This document shows, piece after piece, positions 44,803 to 52,223 of a DNA stretch of 64,000 bases. Location of the stretch: NCBI GenBank assembly GCA_937883755.1, contig CAKZYA010000002.1:217370-281369 (forward strand), written 5' to 3'. A program made the position numbers and the translations under genes. The DNA comes from an uncultured Flammeovirgaceae bacterium (lineage in GTDB: Bacteria > Bacteroidota > Bacteroidia > Cytophagales > Cyclobacteriaceae). Below the pieces are notes generated by a model. The model saw only the letters and a list, made by a program, of their open reading frames with translations. It was not told where the DNA came from and searched no databases. The first letter of the stretch is position 1. Every line of letters begins with the position of its first letter.

Positions 44803-45810
44803 TTACGCAAAAAACCAGAAATCCCGCATCGGCTGCTTTCCCCAGGCATCTAATTGCTCCCTTATTTCAGGCAGCACCGATGGCGAGGTGACCACTATTA
44901 AAATTTGCGGACGATCCAGCTTCATCACCATTTCGGTAGACTCCAGGTATATCCCGTAAATCTCCTTTCCTATCTTCCGGAGGTTATTACACATCCAGTG
45001 AAAATGATTTTCCTGCTTTAGCAGCATCTTAGCCAGATCCTTACCTTTTCGTCCGGCTCCCCAAAGCACTAATGGGCGACTGAAATCACGATCAAGCTCG
45101 TAGAAGTAGCGAATTTTCAGATCAAAGAAACGATTATCCTGATAATTATCATCGTTGCGAGAGGTGCGGTCTGGGCGATCACGACAATAATTCAGGACTT
45201 TATCTATGCCCACTACATGGAGTTTTTGCTGGTAGAACCGAAAACAGAGATCATAATCTTCTGGATACATCTCAGACCTAAAACCTCCGGCAGCTTCAAA
45301 ATCATCCCGATGTACCAGCCAGCACTGGGAAGGAATCACACACTCGCGGTAAACCTCTTCGTAATAGGTTTGATCTTTCGCAATTTGATTTAGCCATCGC
45401 TCATACCGCCGAAAGCCATCGCCTACCTCACGACCGTCCATAAAATACTTCGTGCCGCCCGCTACTACGATTCCTTTACCATGCTGCTGCCAAGTGTGAT
45501 ACATTACCGCTAATTTATCAAGCGGCATAATATCGTCTGAATCCATACGAGTTACTAAATCTCCTCGGGAATGTCGGTAAGAAGTTTGTAGGGCTGGAAT
45601 CAGCCCGATTCGATCAGTATCATACACCCGGATACGAGAATCTCGCTGGCTGTACTCGGTTAGTATTTCCTTTGATCGATCCGAAGAATCATTGTTCACC
45701 GCCACCAACTCCCAATCAGCATACGTTTGCGCCACGATAGAATCTAAGCACTCGGGCAGATACCGCTCTGTGTCTCGCACGGACATGAGAATGGAAATAC
45801 GAGTGTTCAA
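44803..45810 (-). CDS. Family 2 glycosyltransferase with extra C-terminal domain
   Basis: This 335-residue protein has a GT-A domain (ISILMSVRDTERYLPECLDSI, NNDSSDRS, RMDSDDIMP with DxD, YPEDYDLCFRF) up to about 230. The C-terminal part (about 240-335) starts RPLVLWGAGRKGKDLAKMLL, which looks like a small nucleotide- or sugar-binding Rossmann domain (G-A-G-R-K-G), then ends with a beta-alpha unit. That appended domain is unusual. No membrane helix is present. It runs in the same direction as the symporter, 37 bases upstream of it. Confidence 0.82.
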   Translation of the reverse strand: MNTRISILMSVRDTERYLPECLDSIVAQTYADWELVAVNNDSSDRSKEILTEYSQRDSRIRVYDTDRIGLIPALQTSYRHSRGDLVTRMDSDDIMPLDKLAVMYHTWQQHGKGIVVAGGTKYFMDGREVGDGFRRYERWLNQIAKDQTYYEEVYRECVIPSQCWLVHRDDFEAAGGFRSEMYPEDYDLCFRFYQQKLHVVGIDKVLNYCRDRPDRTSRNDDNYQDNRFFDLKIRYFYELDRDFSRPLVLWGAGRKGKDLAKMLLKQENHFHWMCNNLRKIGKEIYGIYLESTEMVMKLDRPQILIVVTSPSVLPEIREQLDAWGKQPMRDFWFFA

Positions 45811-45880
45811 GTGTTATAGTATTATGGCGTTCAAGTTACCAAAATTGATGACTCTGCTGTAAAACTATGGACTATAACAC
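45811..45880. repeat. Intergenic inverted arms (GTGTTATAGT/ACTATAACAC)
   Basis: GTGTTATAGT at 45811-45820 faces ACTATAACAC at 45871-45880 exactly, with further ATTATGG and CCATAA words beside them. The two arms lie between divergent genes. Confidence 0.6.
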
Positions 45881-45962
45881 CATAACACATAAACACTGTA
45901 ACACTATCAAAGATTGAATTTCCCCAGCAATTATTCTACTTTCACAACCTAAACCTAAAACT

Positions 45963-47078
45963 ATGAAAGTCGCTTACTACCTACTTTTCGCAATATTAAT
46001 CGCCTGTCAGAATGCTACCACTGATGAGCCAGAAGAATCAGTCGGTGGCGATTACGGTAAATTCACCTTACACAAGGGCACCAATATTTCCCACTGGCTA
46101 TCACAGAGCAGCCGTAGAGGGGATGAACGCCAAGCGTTTTTCACTCAGGATGATGTAGAATATCTGGCCGGACTGGGTTTTGATCATCTGCGAATTCCGA
46201 TTGACGAAGAGCAAATGTTTGATGAAGCCGGCAACCCGGAAGTTGAAGCATTTAAGCTACTGACTAATGCACTAGATTGGTGTCAGAAAGAGAACCTGCG
46301 AGCAATTGTAGATTTACATATTCTGCGCTCCCATCACTTTAACGAAGATGAAAAACCGCTGTGGACGGAACCCGCTGCCCAAGAAAAGTTTATGGACTTA
46401 TGGCGGGTGCTATCGGATTCATTAAACTCTTACCCTACCGGAATGCTAGCTTACGAACTGATGAACGAACCCGTTGCCGATGACCCTGAGAATTGGAATC
46501 AACTGGTAGCCCGGGCAGTGCAGGTAATTCGGGAGCGGGAACCGGAACGGGTAATTGTAATCGGTAGTAACCGTTGGCAAAGTGCTGATACCTTTGATGA
46601 ACTCAAAGTACCGGAAAATGATCCCAATATTTTACTGAGCTTTCACTTTTATGAACCCTTTTTACTTACTCACTACCAAGCTAGTTGGACCAATATTGCC
46701 AACTACGAAGGTCCAGTACACTACCCCGGTCCTATTGTAACCGAAGCTGAGTTTGATACACTACCTAATACCCAAAAAGCCTACGCCGAAGAGCGGATGC
46801 ACACTTACCACCGTGATACACTGGAGAAAATGATGGCTAAACCCATGCGCGTAGCTCAGGAGCTCAACCTCCCCCTTTACTGTGGCGAGTGGGGCGTCAT
46901 AACATCTGCCCCGCAGGAAGATCGGCTACGCTGGTACCAGGATATGGTTGATATCTTTGAGGCGAACGACATCGCCTACGCCAACTGGGACTACAAAAGC
47001 GGCAGCTTCGGTCTGGTGACAGATGAAGGAGAACCCAATGAAGATTTGGTAGAGATTGTGACTAGCGAAAAACCATGA
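45963..47078 (+). CDS. GH5 cellulase-like lipoprotein
   Basis: This 371-residue protein has a lipobox (LIAC, Cys15), then a GH5 TIM barrel. Acid/base Glu169 sits in YELMNEP and nucleophile Glu309 in YCGEWGV. Other barrel marks are GTNISHWL near 38, LGFDHLRIPID near 72 and WCQKENLRAIVDLH near 104. It probably hydrolyses a beta-glucan or mannan at the cell surface. The gene stands alone after the inositol/glycosyltransferase cluster. Confidence 0.9.
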   Translation: MKVAYYLLFAILIACQNATTDEPEESVGGDYGKFTLHKGTNISHWLSQSSRRGDERQAFFTQDDVEYLAGLGFDHLRIPIDEEQMFDEAGNPEVEAFKLLTNALDWCQKENLRAIVDLHILRSHHFNEDEKPLWTEPAAQEKFMDLWRVLSDSLNSYPTGMLAYELMNEPVADDPENWNQLVARAVQVIREREPERVIVIGSNRWQSADTFDELKVPENDPNILLSFHFYEPFLLTHYQASWTNIANYEGPVHYPGPIVTEAEFDTLPNTQKAYAEERMHTYHRDTLEKMMAKPMRVAQELNLPLYCGEWGVITSAPQEDRLRWYQDMVDIFEANDIAYANWDYKSGSFGLVTDEGEPNEDLVEIVTSEKP

Positions 47079-47218
47079 ACACTACGTTTACTCGCAAATT
47101 AATAAATCAATTCTGCACAAGCACAATAAATATTACGCAGCTTTTGTTTTACATAATGAAGTGATTTCCAAGACAATATTTGGGCTCATAAACAAACATG
47201 TAATCAAATACGACAATT

Positions 47219-47638
47219 ATGAATAAGATTATCGCTTTGTTACTTAGTATTTTTTTCTTTTGTTCATGTTCTGAGGAGGAAGGTCTTGAAGAAGAATGGG
47301 TCAATACCATTAAACTATCAACAAACGATGTCGAGTTTAATGCAAATGGGGATTCCGTGATAATAACCACTGAAGGGGATTCATGGATAGTCGACCAAAT
47401 TTGGCTATCAAGCATTAAGTACAGAGGACATTACACATATACTAATGAGGATTTTAAGCCTGACTCAACAGCTTATACTATCATAGAAGAAGATTTTGTC
47501 GTTGAGAAGCGGGATAAAAACACTCTTTTCATTTTGTTAGGTGATAACACGACAGGATTTGAAAGAACTATGGGGGTGCGAGTTTCAACAATAGGTCAGT
47601 ATAATAACGCTATAATGATTAGGCAACGCGCTAAATAG
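47219..47638 (+). CDS. Small AT-rich lipoprotein, beta-sandwich-like
   Basis: This 139-residue protein has a signal peptide with lipobox (FCSC, Cys near 17) and acidic linker (EEEGLEEEW). The region 26-60 (IKLSTNDVEFNANGDSVIITTEGDSWIVDQI) resembles a BACON-like strand pattern. A second domain follows to the end. It is AT-richer than its neighbours. No function can be assigned. Confidence 0.55.
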   Translation: MNKIIALLLSIFFFCSCSEEEGLEEEWVNTIKLSTNDVEFNANGDSVIITTEGDSWIVDQIWLSSIKYRGHYTYTNEDFKPDSTAYTIIEEDFVVEKRDKNTLFILLGDNTTGFERTMGVRVSTIGQYNNAIMIRQRAK

Positions 47639-47684
47639 TCAGATTACCCTGTTCTTCCAGCTTTGTAAGCTAACACAATAATCA

Positions 47685-48244
47685 TCACTCCATAGAAATC
47701 ACTGGTAAAAGCCCCGGTACCCCGGCATAATCACGAGCAGAACTGTAGCGGTAATGCTCTGGTTCGTCTACGATCTCGGCCATGACCGGATTCTGGTGAA
47801 TGTAGCCCGGCTTTTGCTCCAGAAATGAATTCGAGTGAATTTCTTTGGCTTCGTTCCCTTCTTGCCAGAATTTAAAGCTTTTGATTTTCTTATCCCCTCG
47901 TCCAGCGTATTCAAAGTGATTATACATCCAGTTCCGGCGGCTTTCGTTTATTTCCAATGTTGCCGCGACAAGCTTTTTGCTAGTAAACTTTCACGCGGTG
48001 ACCGTTTAAAGTCTCGCAGAATATCAGAAAGATTGTACCCTTCTTTGGCTGAGACAATCAGATGTAGATGGTTACTCATCAGGCACCGGGCGTATAGCTC
48101 CAATCCTTTCTGCTGTTGGCAATACCTCAGTGAATCTACTGTAATGTGTTTGTAATGGGGGCGGGTAAATATGTCTACCCAATCGATGACGGTTAACGTG
48201 AGAAAGTAGAGATAGCCAGGATTTATTTTGTTCTTTAGCCCCAT
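47685..48244 (-). pseudogene. REP-associated tyrosine transposase (RAYT), frameshifted
   Basis: The 5' part (48244 to about 48004) encodes a Y1/HUH transposase N-terminus with the metal-binding SNHLHLIV motif. The 3' part, in another frame, encodes KFTSKKLVAATLEINESRRNW and the YIHQNPVMAEIVDEPEHYRYSS end with the catalytic Tyr. Canonical members read D-F-K-K-F-T-S-K-K-L across the break. Removing 14 bases at 47991-48004 (+ strand TCACGCGGTGACCG) would restore exactly that frame. The gene is thus most likely inactivated by a small insertion. A five-A run (minus strand GCAAAAAGC) could also permit a -1 slip giving a longer fusion. Confidence 0.82.
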
Positions 48245-48252
48245 AGCTGATC

Positions 48253-48430
48253 GGATTAAAAATCCTTACCTAAAATGCTTTCGGATTGCAAATCCGAAAA
48301 AGTAGAATAAAAGAGAATTAACGAAAATATAGGAAAAACAGAAATTGTACGTAGTAAATCACCGTATTGGTATACTCGATCTTTACTAACTCTTTAGCTA
48401 CCCATTGTCCTTCCAGATTTGCAATCCGAA
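48253..48430. repeat. REP-like palindromes upstream of the RAYT gene
   Basis: A perfect palindrome TTTCGGATT-GCA-AATCCGAAA lies at 48279-48299. A shorter GGATT-AAA-AATCC is at 48253-48265, and a third, GATT-TGC-AATC followed by CGAAAG, at 48416-48430. All are on the 5' side of the transposase gene, as expected for its substrates. The gap 48245-48589 has no other recognisable feature. Confidence 0.65.
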
Positions 48431-48589
48431 AGTAGTTAAGTAAGAATTGGACGCTGAAGCGTTTATAATCAGCTTTTCACTATTATGATGCATACTGATT
48501 ATGGACTCTAGACCAGAGCGTTAGTAAACAATTAATCTTGCCTAGTGATTAAACCAGTATTTCGCATTACCTTGCAAGTTCGTTTGACA

Positions 48590-49642
48590 ATGAAAAACAG
48601 AATTTGCATGACTAACCTCGCTCTTCTTTATCTCATTGCTCTATTATTTGGGTGCCAGAATCCCGAAAGCATTGATGCCTACCTTACCCAGCAATATCAG
48701 GAAGGAAAACTCAACGGAAATGTATTAGTAATCAGGAATAGTGAAACACTTTACGAAAAGTCATTTGGATACGCTGATGGCTCAAAAAACACTTTACTCA
48801 CTAAAGATTATCGGTTCAACATCGGGTCGGTGTATAAAGAATTTCCGGCGGTAGCTATCATGCAGTTAGTAGAAAAGGGACAAGTTAGCGTCGATGACAA
48901 TATCGCAAAATTTCTTCCTGAATTACCCGAATGGTCGCAGAAAGTGACGGTAAAGCATTTATTACAGTACTCCAGTGGGCTACCCAGAATTGACTGGGGG
49001 TCGTACTTCGGCCAGGGAATAAATGTAACCGAGACTGAGATAATGAACGAGATTAAGAGTATAGAGACACTTAATTTTGAACCAGGCACTGATTACTTAT
49101 ACACCAATAATAGCCCTATTTTGCTTATCAAAATAGTTGAGAATGTTACTAAAACGGATTTCAATAAATATGTAACTGAAAATATCTTCATTCCTTACAA
49201 CATGCCAAACACGGTTGTCAAAGACCAATATCCCTACGGGGACAAATCATTGATGGCCATACCTTTCGACTCTGAGTTCAACGAAGATAATTATAGACTA
49301 TCAATGAGTGGTCTATTATTTAGTTCCACTGCTAGCGACTTATCCAATTGGTTTCAGCAGCTAGGGGATTTTGAAGTAGTTAGTAAAGAATCTGTTGAGT
49401 TCCTTTCTCAAGGAGCTAAAGCAGGTAATAACATTCAAGCACCACTGGGTCGCTGCGATTGGAAAAATGACGAAATCGTGGAGCATTTTCACCACGGCTC
49501 CAGCGGTAATTATGAGTGCGTAGTCCGAAGATTCAAGCAAGAAGAAATTACCATTGCTATTCTGACGAACCAAAAGCACGGAAACGTAATCGAAATATCT
49601 GAAGAGATTTATGAGATTATAAAAAAGGATATTCAAAGATAA
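48590..49642 (+). CDS. Serine hydrolase, beta-lactamase/DD-peptidase-like lipoprotein
   Basis: About 350 residues with signal peptide and lipobox (LFGC). The serine beta-lactamase/class C penicillin-binding fold shows SVYK near residue 80 (S-x-x-K), LYTNNSPI near 170 (the Y-x-N motif position) and HHGSSGN near 307 (H-x-G). I chose the ATG at 48590, since the frame's earlier GTG at 48545 adds no signal-like residues. Members hydrolyse esters or peptides as often as beta-lactams. The gene is AT-richer than average. Confidence 0.82.
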   Translation: MKNRICMTNLALLYLIALLFGCQNPESIDAYLTQQYQEGKLNGNVLVIRNSETLYEKSFGYADGSKNTLLTKDYRFNIGSVYKEFPAVAIMQLVEKGQVSVDDNIAKFLPELPEWSQKVTVKHLLQYSSGLPRIDWGSYFGQGINVTETEIMNEIKSIETLNFEPGTDYLYTNNSPILLIKIVENVTKTDFNKYVTENIFIPYNMPNTVVKDQYPYGDKSLMAIPFDSEFNEDNYRLSMSGLLFSSTASDLSNWFQQLGDFEVVSKESVEFLSQGAKAGNNIQAPLGRCDWKNDEIVEHFHHGSSGNYECVVRRFKQEEITIAILTNQKHGNVIEISEEIYEIIKKDIQR

Positions 49643-49648
49643 ACTCTT

Positions 49649-50398
49649 CTAAAAAGTAGCCCCGTCTTTCATCAATTTGTTGGCGAATAAGAAGTCGCGT
49701 AGCTCTTGAACTTCAGTGTCTATAATGTTTTTGTTGCTTCCTTCCCAAAGCTTGTGACCTTTGTAGAGAAACAGAATATGATCGCCAATACCAATTACCG
49801 AGTTCATATCGTGAGTTACCACAATGGTGGTAGTACCCAACTCTTCGGTAATTTCTTTAATCAGATCGTCAATCAGCACTGAGGTCTGGGGATCAAGACC
49901 TGAGTTAGGTTCATCGCAGAACAGATAGTTTATGTCGTTTACAATGGCGCGAGCAATGCCTACCCGCTTTTGCATTCCACCGCTGAGCTCCGAGGGCATT
50001 TTTCTATTAGAGCCTTCCAGTCCCACTCGTTTCAGGCAGAAATTTACCCGATCGAGCTTTTCATCTTCAGGCGTATCAGTCAGTATATCCAGTGGAAATT
50101 TCACATTGTTTTCTACATTCAATGAGTCAAACAAAGCTACTCCTTGAAAGAGCATCCCAATTTCCCGACGGATTTCTGTCTTGAGGTCCTTATCGCCGTG
50201 GGTAAAATCCCGGTCATTGTAGCGAACCGTACCAGAATCAGGACGAATCAATCCTACAATACACTTGAGCAGCACACTTTTTCCTGTACCACTTGCCCCA
50301 ATAATCAGATTGGTCTTTCCCTGTTCAAAAACTCCACTGATACCATCCAGAATGGTCTTTCCACTAAAAGCTTTCGTAATATTTTCAATATGAATCAT
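49649..50398 (-). CDS. ABC transporter ATP-binding protein, MlaF-like
   Basis: This 249-residue ATPase has Walker A GASGTGKS (35-42), Q-loop LFQG, signature LSGGMQKR, Walker B LFCDEPNSGLDP and the switch His. Closest family is MlaF/Ttg2A. With the MlaE permease gene 86 bases upstream it makes the inner-membrane engine for phospholipid transport between the membranes. No mlaD (MCE) gene is adjacent. Confidence 0.9.
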   Translation of the reverse strand: MIHIENITKAFSGKTILDGISGVFEQGKTNLIIGASGTGKSVLLKCIVGLIRPDSGTVRYNDRDFTHGDKDLKTEIRREIGMLFQGVALFDSLNVENNVKFPLDILTDTPEDEKLDRVNFCLKRVGLEGSNRKMPSELSGGMQKRVGIARAIVNDINYLFCDEPNSGLDPQTSVLIDDLIKEITEELGTTTIVVTHDMNSVIGIGDHILFLYKGHKLWEGSNKNIIDTEVQELRDFLFANKLMKDGATF

Positions 50399-50409
50399 AA
50401 CTTGATGAA

Positions 50410-50486
50410 TAATGATTAATGACTGCGACCGCCGCGCGGATGATTAATGACGATGACATTTACTACCTATTATTCATTAATCATTA
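50410..50486. repeat. Intergenic inverted arms (13-bp perfect)
   Basis: TAATGATTAATGA at 50410-50422 faces TCATTAATCATTA at 50474-50486 exactly. The right arm overlaps the stop codon of the MlaE gene at 50484. The word TGATTAATGA also occurs at 43114-43123. Confidence 0.65.
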
Positions 50487-51212
50487 GATAAGCACTTGAG
50501 CTACCACGTAATCGGCAATTAGTACGGCAATACAGCTGTTGGTAACCGCTGCGGTACTAGCTTGTCCTACTTCTAATGCACCTCCCCGAGTAAAATAACC
50601 TTGATAAGCCGATATGGTAGATATCAGAAAGGCAAACACTACTGACTTAACCAACGCCATAAATACGGAGTATTGCTGAAACTCTGTTCGTAATCCAGTC
50701 ACAAATTCCTGACCAGTCACTACATTAGTGAGCGTTCCCACTAAATAACCGCCGTACAACGATAAGAACCCGGCTACAATTACCAGCAACGGAAACATCA
50801 GTATAGCTCCTATTACTTTGGGCACGACTAAATACGAAGCAGAATTAATTCCCATCACCTCCAGGGCATCAATCTGCTCAGAAATTCGCATCGTACCCAA
50901 CTCACCCGAGATATTTGAGCCAATTTTCCCCGCCAAAACCACTGAGGTAATGGTCGGTGCCAGCTCCAGTATCGTCATATCCCGCACTACTAGACTAACT
51001 ACACTTTTAGGAATAAGTGCACTCACCATATTCGCAGCGGTCTGAATAGTAGACACCATCCCAATGAAGGTAGATACAATAGCCACCAGTGTCAACGAAT
51101 TAATACCAATCTTCACGGCCTCATCAATCGTGCGCTTCACGTAGATGTTGAACGCTTCCATTCGGGAAAACAGGGTGCTGATAAATAATAAGTAAGAGCC
51201 AACTCTTTTCAT
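50484..51212 (-). CDS. ABC transporter permease, MlaE-like
   Basis: This 242-residue protein matches MlaE/Ttg2B: SLTLVAIVSTFIGMVSTIQTA near 40, VVLAGKIGSNISGELGTMRISEQIDALEVMGI near 92-123 (the family's EQI-DAL-MG motif) and five helices. It pairs with the MlaF-like ATPase. Substrate phospholipid and direction cannot be read from sequence. Confidence 0.9.
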   Translation of the reverse strand: MKRVGSYLLFISTLFSRMEAFNIYVKRTIDEAVKIGINSLTLVAIVSTFIGMVSTIQTAANMVSALIPKSVVSLVVRDMTILELAPTITSVVLAGKIGSNISGELGTMRISEQIDALEVMGINSASYLVVPKVIGAILMFPLLVIVAGFLSLYGGYLVGTLTNVVTGQEFVTGLRTEFQQYSVFMALVKSVVFAFLISTISAYQGYFTRGGALEVGQASTAAVTNSCIAVLIADYVVAQVLI

Positions 51213-51220
51213 AAATAAAA

Positions 51221-51299
51221 GTTTAGTGTTCTGAGTTTTCAGTTTTGAGTTTAACAGGTATATTCTTTAGCACCGAATTCTAAGCTTTGAACACTAAAC
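51221..51299. repeat. Intergenic inverted arms (GTTTAGTGTTC)
   Basis: GTTTAGTGTTC at 51221-51231 faces GAACACTAAAC at 51289-51299 exactly, with extra GAGTTT and AAACTC words beside them. The arms sit between the divergent MlaE and SDR genes. Confidence 0.65.
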
Positions 51300-51374
51300 T
51301 CAAACTATCACACTTCATTCAATCTTAATCAATTAATTAATAAATGGTTCTACGTAACGAAAAATTATACGTTT

Positions 51375-52085
51375 ATGAAAAAATTAGCCGTCATTACTGG
51401 GGCAGGCAAAGGTATTGGGAAAGCTTTAGCGGAATGTTTCGCTAAGGAAGGATTTTCACTCGCGCTCTGTTCCCGTACTGAAGCCGACTTGCAAGCTTTA
51501 CAGGCTAAACTTACCCAAGAATATCCTGAAATCAATGTGTTCATCCGCCCCACAGATGTTTCCAAAAAAGAAGAGGTTCTCAACTTTGCCCAAATGGTTC
51601 AGGAAACCAGCCTTCCGGTTGAAATTTTAGTGAATAACGCGGGAGTATTTCTTCCGGGGCAGATTCACCAGGAAGAAGATGGAGCTTTAGAAAAGCAGAT
51701 TGAAACTAATTTGTACAGTGCCTACCACCTTATCCGGGCTTTAGTTCCTACTATGATAGAAGCAAAACGAGGACATATCTTCAACATTTGCTCTACCGCC
51801 AGCATCACGGCCTATACCAACGGCGGCTCCTACTGCATCAGCAAGTTTGCTATGTTGGGCATGAGTAAAGTACTGCGTGAAGAAATGAAGCCTTACAATA
51901 TTCGGGTCACCTCGGTGCTACCAGGAGCCACACTGACTAATAGTTGGACCGGAAGCGATTTACCAGAGTCTCGCTTTATGCCACCTGAAGATGTAGCCGA
52001 AGTAGTTCTAAATACCTACCACTTATCGGAAAGAACTGTGATTGAAGAAATTTTAATGCGCCCCCAGCTGGGCGATATTGGCTAA
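51375..52085 (+). CDS. Short-chain dehydrogenase/reductase
   Basis: This 236-residue SDR enzyme has TGxxxGIG cofactor loop (TGAGKGIGKA, 9-18), NNAG near 89, the catalytic Ser in ICSTASITAY and YCISK near 155-159 (Y-x-x-x-K). It resembles FabG-like 3-ketoacyl reductases; substrate unknown. It stands alone before ispG. Confidence 0.86.
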   Translation: MKKLAVITGAGKGIGKALAECFAKEGFSLALCSRTEADLQALQAKLTQEYPEINVFIRPTDVSKKEEVLNFAQMVQETSLPVEILVNNAGVFLPGQIHQEEDGALEKQIETNLYSAYHLIRALVPTMIEAKRGHIFNICSTASITAYTNGGSYCISKFAMLGMSKVLREEMKPYNIRVTSVLPGATLTNSWTGSDLPESRFMPPEDVAEVVLNTYHLSERTVIEEILMRPQLGDIG

Positions 52086-52142
52086 ATTTTGATTTATTTG
52101 CTATGGCAACAAATGTTGGTGTTGTGGTGTTTATGTGTTCGA

Positions 52143-52210
52143 GTGTTCAGGTAAATTTAAAGAGCAACTAATAAATCCATGAACACACGAAAACTCTAAC
52201 ACCTGAACAC
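52143..52210. repeat. Intergenic inverted arms (GTGTTCAGGT)
   Basis: GTGTTCAGGT at 52143-52152 faces ACCTGAACAC at 52201-52210 exactly, in the gap between the SDR and ispG genes. Neighbouring words GTGGTGTTTATGTGTT recall the arms at 45811-45880. Confidence 0.6.
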
Positions 52211-52223
52211 ACTATCCATAAAT

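Noticed and set aside
43191..44849. Long form of the symporter starting at 44849
   Set aside because: The extra 28 residues are not hydrophobic and would overlap the glycosyltransferase gene; 44765 gives a clean first helix.
47685..48244. Two separate small genes
   Set aside because: Together they hold the HUH and Tyr motifs of one RAYT transposase; the split is a frameshift.
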